From Sarcomyxa edulis (lineage: Eukaryota; Basidiomycota; Agaricomycetes; Agaricales; Mycenaceae): a stretch of 64,000 bases of DNA. Under the pieces are notes generated by a model, which did not search any database, was not told where the DNA came from, and saw only the letters and a list, made by a program, of their open reading frames with translations. The stretch is taken from positions 62,001 to 126,000 of the forward strand of contig QUOL01000025.1 of NCBI GenBank assembly GCA_009761415.1, read 5' to 3'. Made by a program: the position numbers and the translations under genes. This document shows, one piece after another, positions 1-11,199 of this stretch. Position 1 is the first letter of the stretch, and every line of letters starts with the position of its first letter.

Positions 1-1751
1 GGAAACCCGTGTCCAGACCAACGGAATCTGCCCCGGAGCCACCGATCGAAAACGCACCCACACAGGTACCTACAACAGTCGTGAGCTTAGACTTTTCACC
101 TGTGGAAGCTGGAGGGGAGAGGGGGAGGACTGGTGCAAAGTCTTCCAAGGATTCTCTTTCGACAAGTGAAAAGAGAAGACGAGTCATGGGTCGCATTACT
201 ATGGGTATCCTCGCTTTGGCCTTCGGCGCGAATGTGGTGTACATGGGACGCGAATGGGATGCAGATGAATTGGAGAGCAAGAAATTGGTTCGATCATCTT
301 GTGTTGTTCCGTGAAATAAATGCTCATCAGTATATTGACTAGAAAATTGAAGACGCACCGTCAACCAGATGGGGACGCACCAGAGATCGGTTTACAGAAT
401 TATTCGATGTAAGCACAATTTCATCATGGATATCCTACAAAACAATAACCACATCCTCAGTATTTCAATAAACCATCTTGGCCAGAACTACTCCCACCAC
501 CCCTTCCCCCACACCTCCAGAAACCACTAACGCTCCTAATTTCTATCGACGACCTGCTCGTCACATCTACCTGGGATGTACGCCATTTTGACTTCCTCTT
601 TCGGTGCCAGAATTCATAATACATCGCATTAGCGCCAACACGGCTGGAGGACAGCCAAACGGCCTGGGGTCGACTATTTCCTGGCTTATATATCTCAATT
701 CTACGAAGTTGTCATCTTCACGACTCAAAACCACTATGTATGCAAACCAATTCTCACTATACACTCATTCTCCGCTGACACGGCGTAACAGACGGCTATG
801 CCGATTCTCGAGAAGCTAGATCGTTATAATTTCTTCATCAACTACAGACTTTTCCGAGATGCCACTCGATCTATCAACGGCAAAATTGTCAAGGTACGCT
901 TTGCTTTCTTGGCTCTTAGTCTTGAGTTTGACCCGTGAGCTTAACCTTCGCCCTAGGACTTGTCATATCTCAACCGCGACCTCTCCAAAGTAATCATGCT
1001 AGACACTGACCCTGAACACGTATCCACACATCCAGAAAACGCAATCATCCTTCCCAAATGGAAAGGCGATCCTAAAGACCGTGGCTTAATCGCCATGATT
1101 CCTTTCTTGGAATGTTCGTTTCCATACCTTCGTACCTCGATTTTCCTGTTTGCTGATTACTTGACCTCTCCATTGGCATTGCTTAGCCATCGGGATCTAC
1201 AAACCTGCAGACGTTCGTCCAATCCTCGAAGCGTACAAAGATAAAGATATTCCTCTCGAGTACGCACGGAAGGAGGCTGAGGCGAAGCAGAAATATATTG
1301 AGGACTGGAAGAAGAGCTCGAAGGGGCTTGCTAGTGGGGGCTTCACCTTCAGTAGTTTGTTCGGGGGTACTGGCGCGGTTCGTCCTTTCTCATGTTATCC
1401 CATTTCCTCACATTTCAAGGTAAAAATGATCGACAACTTACCTTTATTTCGTTTTATTAGCCCGCAGCGCCCCCGATACCCCTCACATACCTCGAGCAAA
1501 AGCGCAAGGAAGCGCAGATGCAGTATAAAGAAGAACAGGCGTACATCGCAGCGCATAAGAACGAGTTCGAAAAGTTGTTGGAGCAGGATCAGTTGGCTAT
1601 GGCTGCGGAGGTCCCAGGGAGTCTGTGGGAGGCCATCGACCAGCTCAAGGGCGTCCCTCCGAAGAAGAAGGACGATGCGAGTGATGCTAGTGCTAGTACG
1701 ACGACGTCGACGGCTACTACACCATCGCAGCCTCAAGCCGGGACGGCTTAA
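1..1751 (+). CDS. TIM50: Mitochondrial import inner membrane translocase subunit TIM50 (5' partial)
   Basis: TIM50 is the receptor subunit of the TIM23 complex; it hands presequence proteins from the outer membrane to the channel. The window starts inside the first coding exon, so the targeting presequence is missing. The visible part begins with a Pro/Ser-rich stretch, a basic KRRR, and one membrane segment ([20 protein letters not shown], about 180-250). The FCP1/HAD-like domain follows over several short exons: [12 protein letters not shown] (about 545-580), then [18 protein letters not shown] (about 672-725), then [17 protein letters not shown] and [14 protein letters not shown] (about 965-1080). 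The last exon (about 1462-1751) is a charged helix rich in Lys, Glu and Gln with a Ser/Thr/Ala tail. As in other TIM50 proteins, the HAD motif lacks the full DxDxT signature, so phosphatase activity is not expected. It ends convergently with the esterase gene. Confidence 0.93.
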
Positions 1752-2261
1752 TCTTCGCATGTCGATGACCCAGTATACTGTGTCAATCTACGATATGGAA
1801 ACTCCTCACTCACTTCTAATTGTCCAAGGACAGAATACTGCGTACGCCACTAATTCGATTGGAACAGGCTACGTCTCGGGAATTTCTATGATGTTTGAGA
1901 CTGTTCTACTACCGCCACCTCGACTCGTTTTCCTCGTGTGATGCGTACTGGAAGTTTGTTCAGTAGTGGCACGAAGGTGCGAGTTGGTGTTGCTGTCTTG
2001 ATACTTCTCGATAGTGGTGAGTGTCGGACCTTGGCTGGATAGCCACAGAGGACTCCATCCTCGAACATACATACGCACGTGATCACAGTGCACTACCGAC
2101 TCGTTAGTTGTCTCTTGAAAGCTCGTTTTGAAGATCTCAATTCTTGTATCGACCGAGAGATTGAAGACGACATGCGATTTCAAGCCTCAAAACGTACTGA
2201 AATTACCGCCGAGAGACCCTGCCACAATTATGGCGTCATCCCAATCTCATCTTTGTCTCCT
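1752..2261. other. Intergenic, TIM50 / GDSL esterase (convergent)
   Basis: A 510-bp spacer between two converging 3' ends. I see only short chance ORFs, no repeat and no RNA gene. It should hold both polyadenylation regions. Confidence 0.6.
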
Positions 2262-3706
2262 CTACCAGATAGTCTTGCTCAGTAGAGCGCTAATTTGTTT
2301 GGCCCAGATAGTGTGAGCTTCGCCTGCAGTATACGGCCTTAGCACGGCATCCATATACACAAGGAAAGACTTACTGCTCGGATGATAACTATCTCTGTTG
2401 ATTGCAAGGCGGGAATTTCGTTCAATCAGATGGGTGAACAAAGTTTATAGACCATTTGTGGTAGCTTACCCCCAGAAATCGCCAGGGTGGCCCCACGAAA
2501 CAGCGTCAAAAAATCCATAAGAGATAGGGAAATCGAGAACCATGTTGAAAGCGGTGTAGGAATCCCATAGGTACGTCTCAACCTGTGCGTTTGAGTAGGA
2601 ATCAGACGGTGTGTCTCCTGGCAGAGTAAATCATCTCAAGCTTACTCCGCGATTGCCCGCTCTGAAAGCGATTATTTTGGCCGCGAGTTTTTTGTTGAAT
2701 CCTTCGATGACAGATCTCTCGAGGGCTCGTACGGACGCGTCTTTCGCAAGCATCTGCAGTGACCATCAGTGGTGAGATCAGAATAAGATATAAAATTCCG
2801 TACTAAGGGAGACCTGTTCACAGGCGGGACATTGATAAATAGGAAATGTCTGGCTCCTGCATTACTAGATGAGTCCAGAAAGGTCAGGCAGCGATCTTTC
2901 GGGTAAAGACGCAATGGAGGCGCACTACTGAAAGGATGTCAGGATCAGAAGTTGAATATGGAAAGAGAACAAAATCGCAGCGACTCACTAGCTTCTGAAC
3001 GAGGGCAAACTCTGCCGCTAGAAGAGTGTCTGAAAACCTAAGATTCATGTCAACGTCAGTCCGGTCTTGTAATATAGCATGATGAACCTACGCATCGCGG
3101 TTCCCACTTCGATAATAGCTGTTTCCAATATCGTTGATGCCAATCCAGATAGAGAACAAAGAATTCTTGCTGGTCCAAGGAGTGGACGCAGGCTTGCTCG
3201 CCACAGTCGTCAAGAACTGATCAACTTGATCCTTCAAGGTGCGTATGGATGGCGAAGGTGCAACCAAGGAACGATCGATCGTTGCGCCTGGATAGGCGTA
3301 GTTGTAAGTCAACATGAGTGACTTATTGTAGGCTACGGTAACAAGGTCTATCCAGTTGGTTCCACCCACTTCGGTAGCTCCCTGAAAAAGCACCTCAATA
3401 TACGATTGCAAATGGGCTTATGAATGGAAACGAACAGGATATGGAGGATTTCCGAGGGGGTTTCCAGGCGTAGGAAGTGGTCCGGTGGGGACAAAGCCTG
3501 TTCGGGTGTATGAATCTCCACTGTGTTCTAATCCGTCAGTAGATACTTGAGCATACCATGCTCACTTCGTTCACTCACAAACTGAACCAGTAATTAGGGT
3601 TCACATGGTCTTGATGAACAAGCGGCTCTTGAGATGCCAATTGTGCAATGACGACAGGAAACAACGAGGCGAGACAGATTGCTACTGCGAGCTTCAAGTT
3701 CGTCAT
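2262..3706 (-). CDS. Secreted GDSL-family esterase, CE16-like
   Basis: Predicted secreted carbohydrate acetylesterase/GDSL lipase of about 330-340 residues in many short exons. The start at 3706 opens with a signal peptide (MTNLKLAVAICLASLFPVVIA). The best-conserved block is FSIWIGINDIGNSY (about 3125-3165), the G-x-N-D block III, preceded by NYAYPGATIDRSLV (about 3280-3310), which carries the block II glycine. Further exons give FLFINVPPVNRSP, then WGHPGDFWG and YHPSSGEAHTIWAKQI; the histidine of YHPS is the candidate catalytic histidine of block V. The block I GDS serine should lie in the short exons near 3420-3540; I did not place it with certainty. Such enzymes remove acetyl groups from hemicellulose oligomers outside the cell. 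A TATA-like box sits 43 bp upstream. CE16 rather than another GDSL branch is inferred from the block order and spacing. Confidence 0.82.
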
Positions 3707-3748
3707 GGAATATAGAGGGTTAAACCTTCTGGACAAAGCATTTGACCG

Positions 3749-3755
3749 TTATATA
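3749..3755 (-). promoter_or_regulatory. TATA-like box of the GDSL esterase gene
   Basis: TATATAA on the minus strand, 43 bp before the start codon at 3706. That position allows a short 5' UTR, typical for a regulated secreted enzyme. Seen by eye only. Confidence 0.45.
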
Positions 3756-3979
3756 GATCAGTGAGAGCACACCTCTTGGATCCAAACATTTCCACAACCT
3801 CCGGCGAATCTACACCGCCGGTTATCGACGGGGTATGTCAGACAGTGACAGGCTGCTTGTTCCTACTCGCATTTTCGGGGAATATAGCTGTCGCACGTGA
3901 AATAGTGAATATACTGGCGTAGTAAACGAGGGTTGTCACCGCGGACGGGTACACAGGTTTTGGTATAACACGCCGTTCA

Positions 3980-5422
3980 TCACGAAACCTCATTCAGATT
4001 ATCTTGAACTTGCTCCTCCAACCAGGCCCATAGTCGTGCACCAGTCTTTGGATTCTGCGTTTCTGGAAGTGCACTTCCGATCCTCGCCCACGGTATTAGA
4101 TACTAAATGATAGCATTTTGTCAGCATTTTTTGTTAGGGCTGTGTAGAGTCATTTACCTTCCCGTTACATTCGGCTGCCTCGGGTGCTGTGCCTGCCCAT
4201 AGTTGGGTTAGTGCACCTAGCGGGGTCGGGTACATTATAATTCGCTGTATGAGGTTTAATGAGCACAGTACAAGTCGATTAACTTCAAGCCGGAAGAACG
4301 TACGCCGATCTGACGGAATGGAGTTGAGATATGTCGGCCTATTTCTGTCTTGACGTTTCCTCCATGTATCGCAGGACAGGTCAGTCAAATGAACTGCGAA
4401 GGTGGTACACAAGGCTAAACCTACCAGGTGTCAAGGATATTGATACTATTCCTTCGTCGGCATATTGTCTCGCAAGTTCTCGTGCGACGACGACGTTTGC
4501 CTATTTGTGACCAATCCTAATCGTGAAAGAAAGTAGAGTATACATACATGGGCGTTGATGCTTACGAATTTGCTTTGGTTGTACAGTTCCCCATTACTTA
4601 GTGCCCTCCTTGCTGGACCTTCGACAAAGGTAGACCAACGCAGGTTTCCCAAGTAATGGGCGGTAGATGAGGTAGTGATTACACGGGCTTTGTGGTCAGG
4701 GGATGATCTTGTTGCGGCGAGCAATGCTGGCATCAAAAGACGCGTCAAGAAATAATGTCCTGTACAACACGTATATTCAGGTACTTGTCGAAGACACTTA
4801 CAAGTCATTCGACATACCAAGGACGTTTGTACCAAATTGCATATCATAGCCGTCTTCTGTGAACTGATTATATGGAGGGACCATGACACCTCTCCAAGAA
4901 CATCGTAAAGAGGAGCATCAGAGGACGACGACTGAACCGTGGCCGGTACTAACCCATTGTTGAATAATACATGCAGTTCATTCTCTTTACTAAGGCGAAA
5001 CGAAAGGTTCGGTCAATTGTATGTCATTGAGATGGATGAAGTTTGTAGCTGACCTCAGAAACTCTTCCGACGCTTTGCGTACGCTCCTCAAACTGGACAG
5101 ATCGATTTGCAAGAAAATCGCCTCCTTGCCAGTTGACTGTTTTAGCTCTGCGATGGCCTTAATTGCCCTATCCCTGCTTCGAGATGCCATGTACACTTTA
5201 GCGTTATGAGATAGTAGCGCTCGTACAGTCTCTTTCCCGATCCCGGCGTTTCCCCCTGAGACGACTCAGAAAGTCAGTATCTGAGGCCTCAGAGAACATA
5301 CAATTCAACTCACCAGTGACAATCATCACTTTCCCAGACAGATCAGGTATATCTCTTTCAGACCATATCGGGGCGGGGGGAAACCACTGAGGGAGCAAAT
5401 CCAAGTATCGACGAATACCCAT
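3980..5422 (-). CDS. Short-chain dehydrogenase/reductase (retinol-dehydrogenase-like)
   Basis: NAD(P)-dependent oxidoreductase of the classical SDR superfamily, about 320 residues. The start at 5422 gives [18 protein letters not shown], a leader common in fungal members, followed by [11 protein letters not shown]; the glycine-rich cofactor loop is completed across an intron (TG..AGIGKET). [14 protein letters not shown] and [12 protein letters not shown] are the strand and helix after the Rossmann turn. The active site is visible as [10 protein letters not shown] (catalytic serine) and ELYNQSKF (the YxxxK pair). The last exon ends [11 protein letters not shown] before a TGA at 3980. The substrate cannot be told; the group includes retinol, steroid and polyketide-alcohol dehydrogenases. 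No biosynthetic neighbours support a pathway role. Confidence 0.85.
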
Positions 5423-7014
5423 AAGTATTGTTGAAAGAAACGATTTGTGGGACGATGATCAAGCCACACAACGAGACAATTGCCTTATCGAAGGTACCTG
5501 CCCAGTTATTCATGGCAAATTCGGTGGAGCCTATGGCGAGTCTTTACCGTCCCGCATCTCGCCCAAATCGTCAGTGGTAGCGCAGCGCGTTTTTTTCCAG
5601 ATCGAACGTGCTCTGGATCCTATGAAGGTCGCTGATGATAGGGCAGTTTTGATGGAAGCTTGTGCTATCATAGGAGAGACCGACGGGAGCTTTACAGTGC
5701 GTGACTGAATCTGAAGAAAGGCTCTCACACTTTTGTCTTCGACCCGCCACGCAAAACATCTTCATCCGATGGCTAGCGCTCAAAACTCGAAGTTTTCTGG
5801 CGTTTTTATATCGTGGATGTCTATCTCAACGGTCCAATATCATCGGAGAGAAGGAGTCTATATCGGAGACGGCGAGAATGGGAGGAAGATAAGTCGTACC
5901 TCGGCGTCTCACCTATCTTTCTTTTCTAGGCGTGTTCATCGATATCGATGACTGTCGATAACGTCGAGTTTCGACGGTAAATACTCGGAGAAGAAGCAGA
6001 CAATCGATACAGATAGTGGAGTACTACCTAGGGATTTAGGACAAAAGGACTTGGAGACGTCCGATCTTTTTTTTCGCATCATGATGTTCATTCGGCTGCT
6101 TTGCATACTGCAAGAAAGCGGGTAAGTTTAACAGCTCTTCACATCGCTACGCTTAAGCGCTTTCATGTCAAAAAATCGCGAGAATGGGTAGAACCTCGCA
6201 GCCTCCTCGTGTTTTCCCCATGGCTATCCTTTTCCACGCAAAGAGCGTGTACTACCACCCCGAATTAACCTTTACCTAACAGCTTCTCCCTAACTTTATC
6301 CTTTTCACAGACCCTACCCATCATATGCATCCGCATCAGACTACAAGCATCTCTGACCTTCCCTTCCAACATTCCTCCAGTAATCCATAATTATATCGCG
6401 GCCCCCGAATTAGATAGGTGAGAGACTAACCCTTTTATCGTTTGCCAGGTATGTCTCTACTATGGGTTCAATACGATGCTTGTTTTAACGCAAGCTCTCG
6501 CCAAGAGACGCAAGACTTGGCCATCTTTGACCGGAAAACACGCTCTTTTCGTGTCTTGGTCGGCAATAACGCTATCTGTGGCACGTCATCAACAGCATCT
6601 CTCCGGCTTTCCCTTTCCCCACATGTCATCCTGTTGCGATCATCTATACTGCGGATCGATTGTCGAGTTCACTCCAAGTCGTATTGAAGTTGGTGCCACT
6701 GGTCTCAAAGTCTTTCTTCGAGTGCGAATAGTCCATACCTATTGTCCTATCACTTCCTAGTCGCGTTAGTGGCATACTTTGAGTAGCATAACCCTCAATT
6801 TACTCCTCCTTCGCCCGTCGTGATTTCGAATATCTGAGTTCTGATCCGATTTACCCGGTCGGTTATGTATTGCAAATTCTTGTGCCAGCGGACATACAAA
6901 AACATGGCTGATCCAACTTTCTTCTTTCCCTCCTTTTTTACCTCTTCGCCCCGCTTCCTTTACGCGTCAAAACGCTATCCGAAGCTACCCTTGATCTCTC
7001 GCGTGCCACTAGGC
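5423..7014. other. Long divergent spacer, SDR / INO1
   Basis: About 1.6 kb with no gene I can support. Only short ORFs occur and none shows a family signature or codon pattern of its neighbours. The part nearest INO1 (about 6900-7090) is CT-rich, as is usual for strongly expressed fungal promoters. A CACATG core of the inositol-response type (CANNTG) lies near 6620, but a 6-bp match in 1.6 kb is weak. Confidence 0.55.
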
Positions 7015-7020
7015 TATAAA
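7015..7020 (+). promoter_or_regulatory. TATA-like box of INO1
   Basis: TATAAA within a pyrimidine-rich tract, 250 bp before the start codon. It would leave a 5' UTR of about 220 nt, long but plausible for a highly expressed fungal gene. Confidence 0.4.
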
Positions 7021-7269
7021 GACCCCTCGTCTCTCCCCAAGAATCTTTAGTGCATTCCCCAGTGTTTCGCTCTCTCTTCACCTCTCAGCTCATCGTCTGA
7101 ACCTACATCTATCTCCCCAGGAGTTACTTGCAACCTTTGCATGTACTCGAACCAGCTAGGAAGCAGTCACAACCCCCACAGAGGCTGCAAGCACTCCAGC
7201 GCCGGATTCATTATAGCCAGCCACTAAATATCTACTCGTCTCAATCTTATATACTTATCTTACTCTACG

Positions 7270-9118
7270 ATGGCCCCTCCTACCACCAACACTTCCTCCG
7301 GATACAACACCCCCGATTCCCAGCTGGAATCTATCCTCCCCATCCACCCCACTGCTGCGAGACGCCCCAATGCTATCGTGGTTCAGTCCGAGAACACCCT
7401 CTACAATGATGAGTACATCACAGCCAAGTACGTTAATCGTGGTGCTGCTGTCTCTGTTACCGATGGCCAATACGTCGTGACCCCTACTGCTAAACCGTAC
7501 GAGTTCCAAACCAAGAGGACCGTCGGAAAGACTGGGTGAGTACAATCGTCCTTGTTTCTGAATCTTAGAATTAATTTCGTTATTATCTTAGTCTTATGAT
7601 GATTGGCCAAGGTGGAAACAATGGAAGTACTCTCTGTGCTACCATCCTCGCCAACCGTCACAACATCACCTGGCACACCAAGTCCGGGATCCAACAACCC
7701 AACTACATCGGATCCGTTCTTCGTGCCTCCACCGTACGCATCGGTAGCGAGCCCTCCACCGGCAAAGACGTCAACATCCCTATCTCTGACGTCCTTCCCA
7801 TGGTCCACCCCAACGACCTCGTCCTAGGTGGATGGGACATTTCCGGATTGTCCATGGACAAAGCCATGGAACGTGCCCGTGTCCTCGACTACGACCTGCA
7901 ACGCCAGGTCGCGCCTCACATGGCCCTCCTCGGAAAGCCCCTCCCTTCCATTTACTACCCCGATTTCATCGCTGCCAACCAAGAAGCCCGTGCAGACAAC
8001 GTCATCCCCGGGACTGATAAACATGCTCATCTCGAGCACATTCGCGCTGACATCCGTCAATTCAAGAAAGACAACGGTCTTGACCGCGTCGTCGTGTTCT
8101 GGACTGCGAATACCGAGAGATACAGTGATATCATCCCGGGTGTCAACGATACCGCTGACAACTTGCTAGCGTCGATCAAGAGTTCTCACTCTGAAGTATC
8201 TCCTTCGACCGTCTTCGCCGTCGCTGCCATCCTCGAGGGCGAGCCCTTCGTCAACGGCGCCCCTCAGAACACGTTCGTTCCCGGTGTCATCGAACTCGCG
8301 GAGCGTCACCAGTCTTTCATCGGTGGCGACGATCTCAAATCCGGTCAGACCAAGCTCAAATCCGTCTTGGCCGAGTTCCTAGTCAACGCTGGTATCAAAC
8401 CTCTCTCCATCGCATCGTACAACCATCTCGGTAACAACGACGGACACAATTTGTCTGCTGAGCCGCAGTTCAAGAGCAAGGAGATTAGCAAGAGCAGTGT
8501 TGTGGATGACATGGTCGATGCGAATAGGTTGCTCTACAAGGCACCTGAGGTTGGCGCGAAGGGAGTGCCTGTTGGGAAAGGTGAACACCCCGATCATATC
8601 GTGGTCATCAAGTACGTCCCGGCTGTTGGGGACTCCAAGCGGGCTATCGACGAGTACTACTCTGAGATCTTCTGTGGTGGGCGTTCGACTATCAACATCT
8701 TCAATGAGTGCGAGGTAAGCTATCTCTTCCCCGTCTGATATGAATTTGTGTTGACTCAATTTTGCTTTCGATAGGACTCCCTGCTTGCGACGCCTCTCAT
8801 TCTTGATTTGACAATCCTCACTGAGCTCTTGACTCGTATCAAATACCGCGATGTCTCGAACGAAGCCAAGAAGGACTTTGCACCTCTCTACCCTGTGCTT
8901 TCCCTCTTGTCGTACATGCTCAAGGCCCCCCTCGTCAAGCCCGGTTCGTACTCAGTCAGCTTGTCCGTTGTTTTACCTCCAACTAATGACTCTATCATTC
9001 AGGCACTGAGGTTGTTAACAGTCTCAACAGGCAGCGCAACGCTCTCGAGTCCTTCTTGAAGGCCTGCATCGGGTTGGAAAGCAACAGTGATTTGTTACTC
9101 GAGACTAGGATCTGGTAA
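7270..9118 (+). CDS. INO1: Inositol-3-phosphate synthase
   Basis: Converts glucose 6-phosphate to 1D-myo-inositol 3-phosphate using NAD, the committed step to inositol, phosphatidylinositol and inositol phosphoceramides; cytosolic. Four exons: 7270 to about 7535, about 7593-8713, about 8775-8943, and about 9003-9118, giving about 553 residues (yeast enzyme 533). Seen directly: [10 protein letters not shown] (NAD-binding glycine loop), [21 protein letters not shown], the [11 protein letters not shown] block, SSVVDDMV, and the C-terminal [22 protein letters not shown]. The start is set by [15 protein letters not shown], with no in-frame ATG closer to the conserved region. The exon 1 join reads [16 protein letters not shown]. 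It is intact, with no unusual residues. Inositol repression is known for yeast INO1; here it is only an inference. Confidence 0.97.
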
Positions 9119-9431
9119 TTGGTTTTACGACTACTGCCAGTCGTGCTTGGGGTTTCAACAACCTTGTCGATGATGATGATGAACGTATAGACAGACTCGG
9201 ATAGAGGCTATTCAACTGGCCTGACTCTCAAATGGCTCAAAGGGCCTATGTTTTCTTTTTCGCTTGTGCTTCGAATGACTGATATCTACCTACATATATA
9301 GTGACTCTTGAATAGATTTTCTCTTTCCATTGAATTGACTCGGTATGGCTCGGACGGCACCCCTTTGTAGACTTTACATTTCCAACCCGATCGAAACCAC
9401 TTGAAGTTGAAAACCGACGTCGACTGTCGAC
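9119..9431. other. Intergenic, INO1 / SRPK-like kinase
   Basis: 313 bp between genes on the same strand. It must hold the INO1 3' end and the kinase promoter; a CATATATAG TATA-like stretch lies near 9293-9300. Nothing else is visible. Confidence 0.5.
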
Positions 9432-10823
9432 ATGAACACTCGAGAAGAAGAAGCACCACCGATTCGAGTCGAGCAATGGACATCCTTCGAGAGCCTCGAG
9501 AGCTATCGAAAAGGCGGCTTTCATCCTGTCCACATCGACGATATCTACCATCAGCGTTATCAGGTGCTCAACAAACTAGGCCATGGCTCGTACGGAACTG
9601 TCTGGCTTGCGGAAGATCTCACTTCTGGTCGATTCGTTTCCCTCAAAATTCTTGCCTCTGATAGGCTATCCAAGGACGTTTCTGAGGTCGTCATCCTTCG
9701 ACGTCTCGCACAGCATAACGCTGACGAACCTGTTCATGATGGGCAAAAGTATATCGTCAAGTTCTTGGACGACTTCCAAATTGAGGGTCCAAATGGTACT
9801 CATCAATGTATTGTCACGGAGGTGCTTGGACCGGCACTTGGTCTAGATGATGAATTGGATCAAATCTACACGGACGAGGAGCTCCCGATAGGATTAAGGA
9901 AATGCCTTGTCGCCAAAGTTCTTCGTGGGGTGGCATTCTTGCATTCGAGAGGTATTATCCATGGCGGTGAGTTTTTTCTCAAAGTCATTATCAGTTCGAA
10001 CTATCTAATGTCTGGTTTGCTATATATACTAGACCTTCATCGCGGGAACCTGCTCTTGAGCATTCCAGGTGTCGACCAGATGACTCGAGCAGATTTCGAA
10101 CATTATCTCGGTTCCCCTCAGAAATACGACCTCCAGAAAAACAAGTCCCCTGTGGTCCACTCTTCTCGCCAACCAGATTATGTAGTCAAAGCATCTGTAA
10201 CTCTGGGCATGGACCGGATAGAACTCCTCAAACTCTGTCTTCTTTCTGTACACCCATCCGCTATCGATCCCAAAATCTGCGATTTTGGGGAAAGCTTGAT
10301 CTGGGACCTCGAAACTAAAACCCCACTCGAAGTGAGAATGCACACGCCGTGTGTGTATGCCGCCCCCGAAATACTGTTCCGCGATTTTATTACTCCAGCC
10401 GTGGATATATGGGCCCTGGCCGTTTTGACGCTGCAGCTTTTGGGTGGGGGATTAATGTTCTCATCGAGGTATGGCGTCCGGAAAGAGGTGCTGAATGAGA
10501 TGGTATTGGTATTGGGAAAACTTCCTGACCGGTACTGGACTCAGTGGGATAAGAGTGAGAGAGATGAGTATTTCGACGAAGATGGGAAGTGGGTTGGGGA
10601 CCCGGCATGTCTAGCGAGTGTGGGTAGGAAGCTTGTGTGGGTATCTGTCGAATGTATGGGAGAAGAAGACATTGGGCTATTGGAAGGGGTGTTGAGGAAA
10701 ATGGTGCGCTATGAGCCGCAAGACCGCATCTCTGTTCAGGAGGTCGTACAACTGATACCGGAGGGCTGGCTGAAGCCTGAGGAGGATCGCAGTACTATCG
10801 GCGTCGCTAAGTGGGCCAAGTGA
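9432..10823 (+). CDS. SRPK-like serine/threonine protein kinase
   Basis: Protein kinase of the SR-protein-kinase (SRPK) type, of the kind expanded in Agaricomycetes. The leader SYRKGGFHPVHIDDIYHQRY is characteristic of SRPKs. Seen: the glycine loop KLGHGSYGTVWLA (about residues 52-64), the ATP lysine in VSLKIL, the catalytic loop HGDLHRGN, the magnesium motif ICDFGES and the APE motif YAAPEILF. One intron at 9967-10032 is 66 bp long and keeps the frame open, so an unspliced reading looks intact; splicing joins IIHG to DLHRGN and gives about 441 residues. SRPKs phosphorylate Arg/Ser splicing factors, but divergent fungal members like this one have no known substrate. All catalytic residues are present, so it should be active. 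A decayed copy lies downstream in the opposite direction. Confidence 0.9.
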   Translation: MNTREEEAPPIRVEQWTSFESLESYRKGGFHPVHIDDIYHQRYQVLNKLGHGSYGTVWLAEDLTSGRFVSLKILASDRLSKDVSEVVILRRLAQHNADEPVHDGQKYIVKFLDDFQIEGPNGTHQCIVTEVLGPALGLDDELDQIYTDEELPIGLRKCLVAKVLRGVAFLHSRGIIHGGEFFLKVIISSNYLMSGLLYILDLHRGNLLLSIPGVDQMTRADFEHYLGSPQKYDLQKNKSPVVHSSRQPDYVVKASVTLGMDRIELLKLCLLSVHPSAIDPKICDFGESLIWDLETKTPLEVRMHTPCVYAAPEILFRDFITPAVDIWALAVLTLQLLGGGLMFSSRYGVRKEVLNEMVLVLGKLPDRYWTQWDKSERDEYFDEDGKWVGDPACLASVGRKLVWVSVECMGEEDIGLLEGVLRKMVRYEPQDRISVQEVVQLIPEGWLKPEEDRSTIGVAKWAK

Positions 10824-11199
10824 TTCGCTATACCAACTACAACATTGGTCATCAGAGGTCATATCCGGGTAATATCTGCAGAACGGCGATGGGGTCGACT
10901 CAAGCTTGGAATATACAGCCGTAATATCGATACGGTGGCTCCGGAATGCGCTCAGCGGGACATCAATTGGTCTCGAGTTTAGTGGGACTGGCATACATAA
11001 TGCGCTGCTGCTGTTTCTTGTGACGCAGAGACATAGAGTGTACGTGCCAAGTCCACGCAGGTCTCGGATTCAATCTGTCCTTCCTCGCTCTTGTCAATTC
11101 CATTCTCCATGTCACTGTAGCGCTTCGCTTCCTGGTCAATGCATGCATCAATGTATATGGGGACCTTAGCAGTCATATACCATGAAAGTATTATCAAGA
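10824..11199. other. Spacer between kinase gene and its decayed paralogue
   Basis: 376 bp with stop-rich short ORFs on both strands and no recognisable family. The distal (C-lobe) part of the decayed kinase copy would be expected here, but I could not trace it beyond about 11200. Confidence 0.45.

Noticed and set aside
6615..6630. Inositol-response element (CACATG core) upstream of INO1
   Set aside because: Only the 6-bp CANNTG core matches; the flanking bases of the yeast consensus are absent and one such core is expected by chance in this length.
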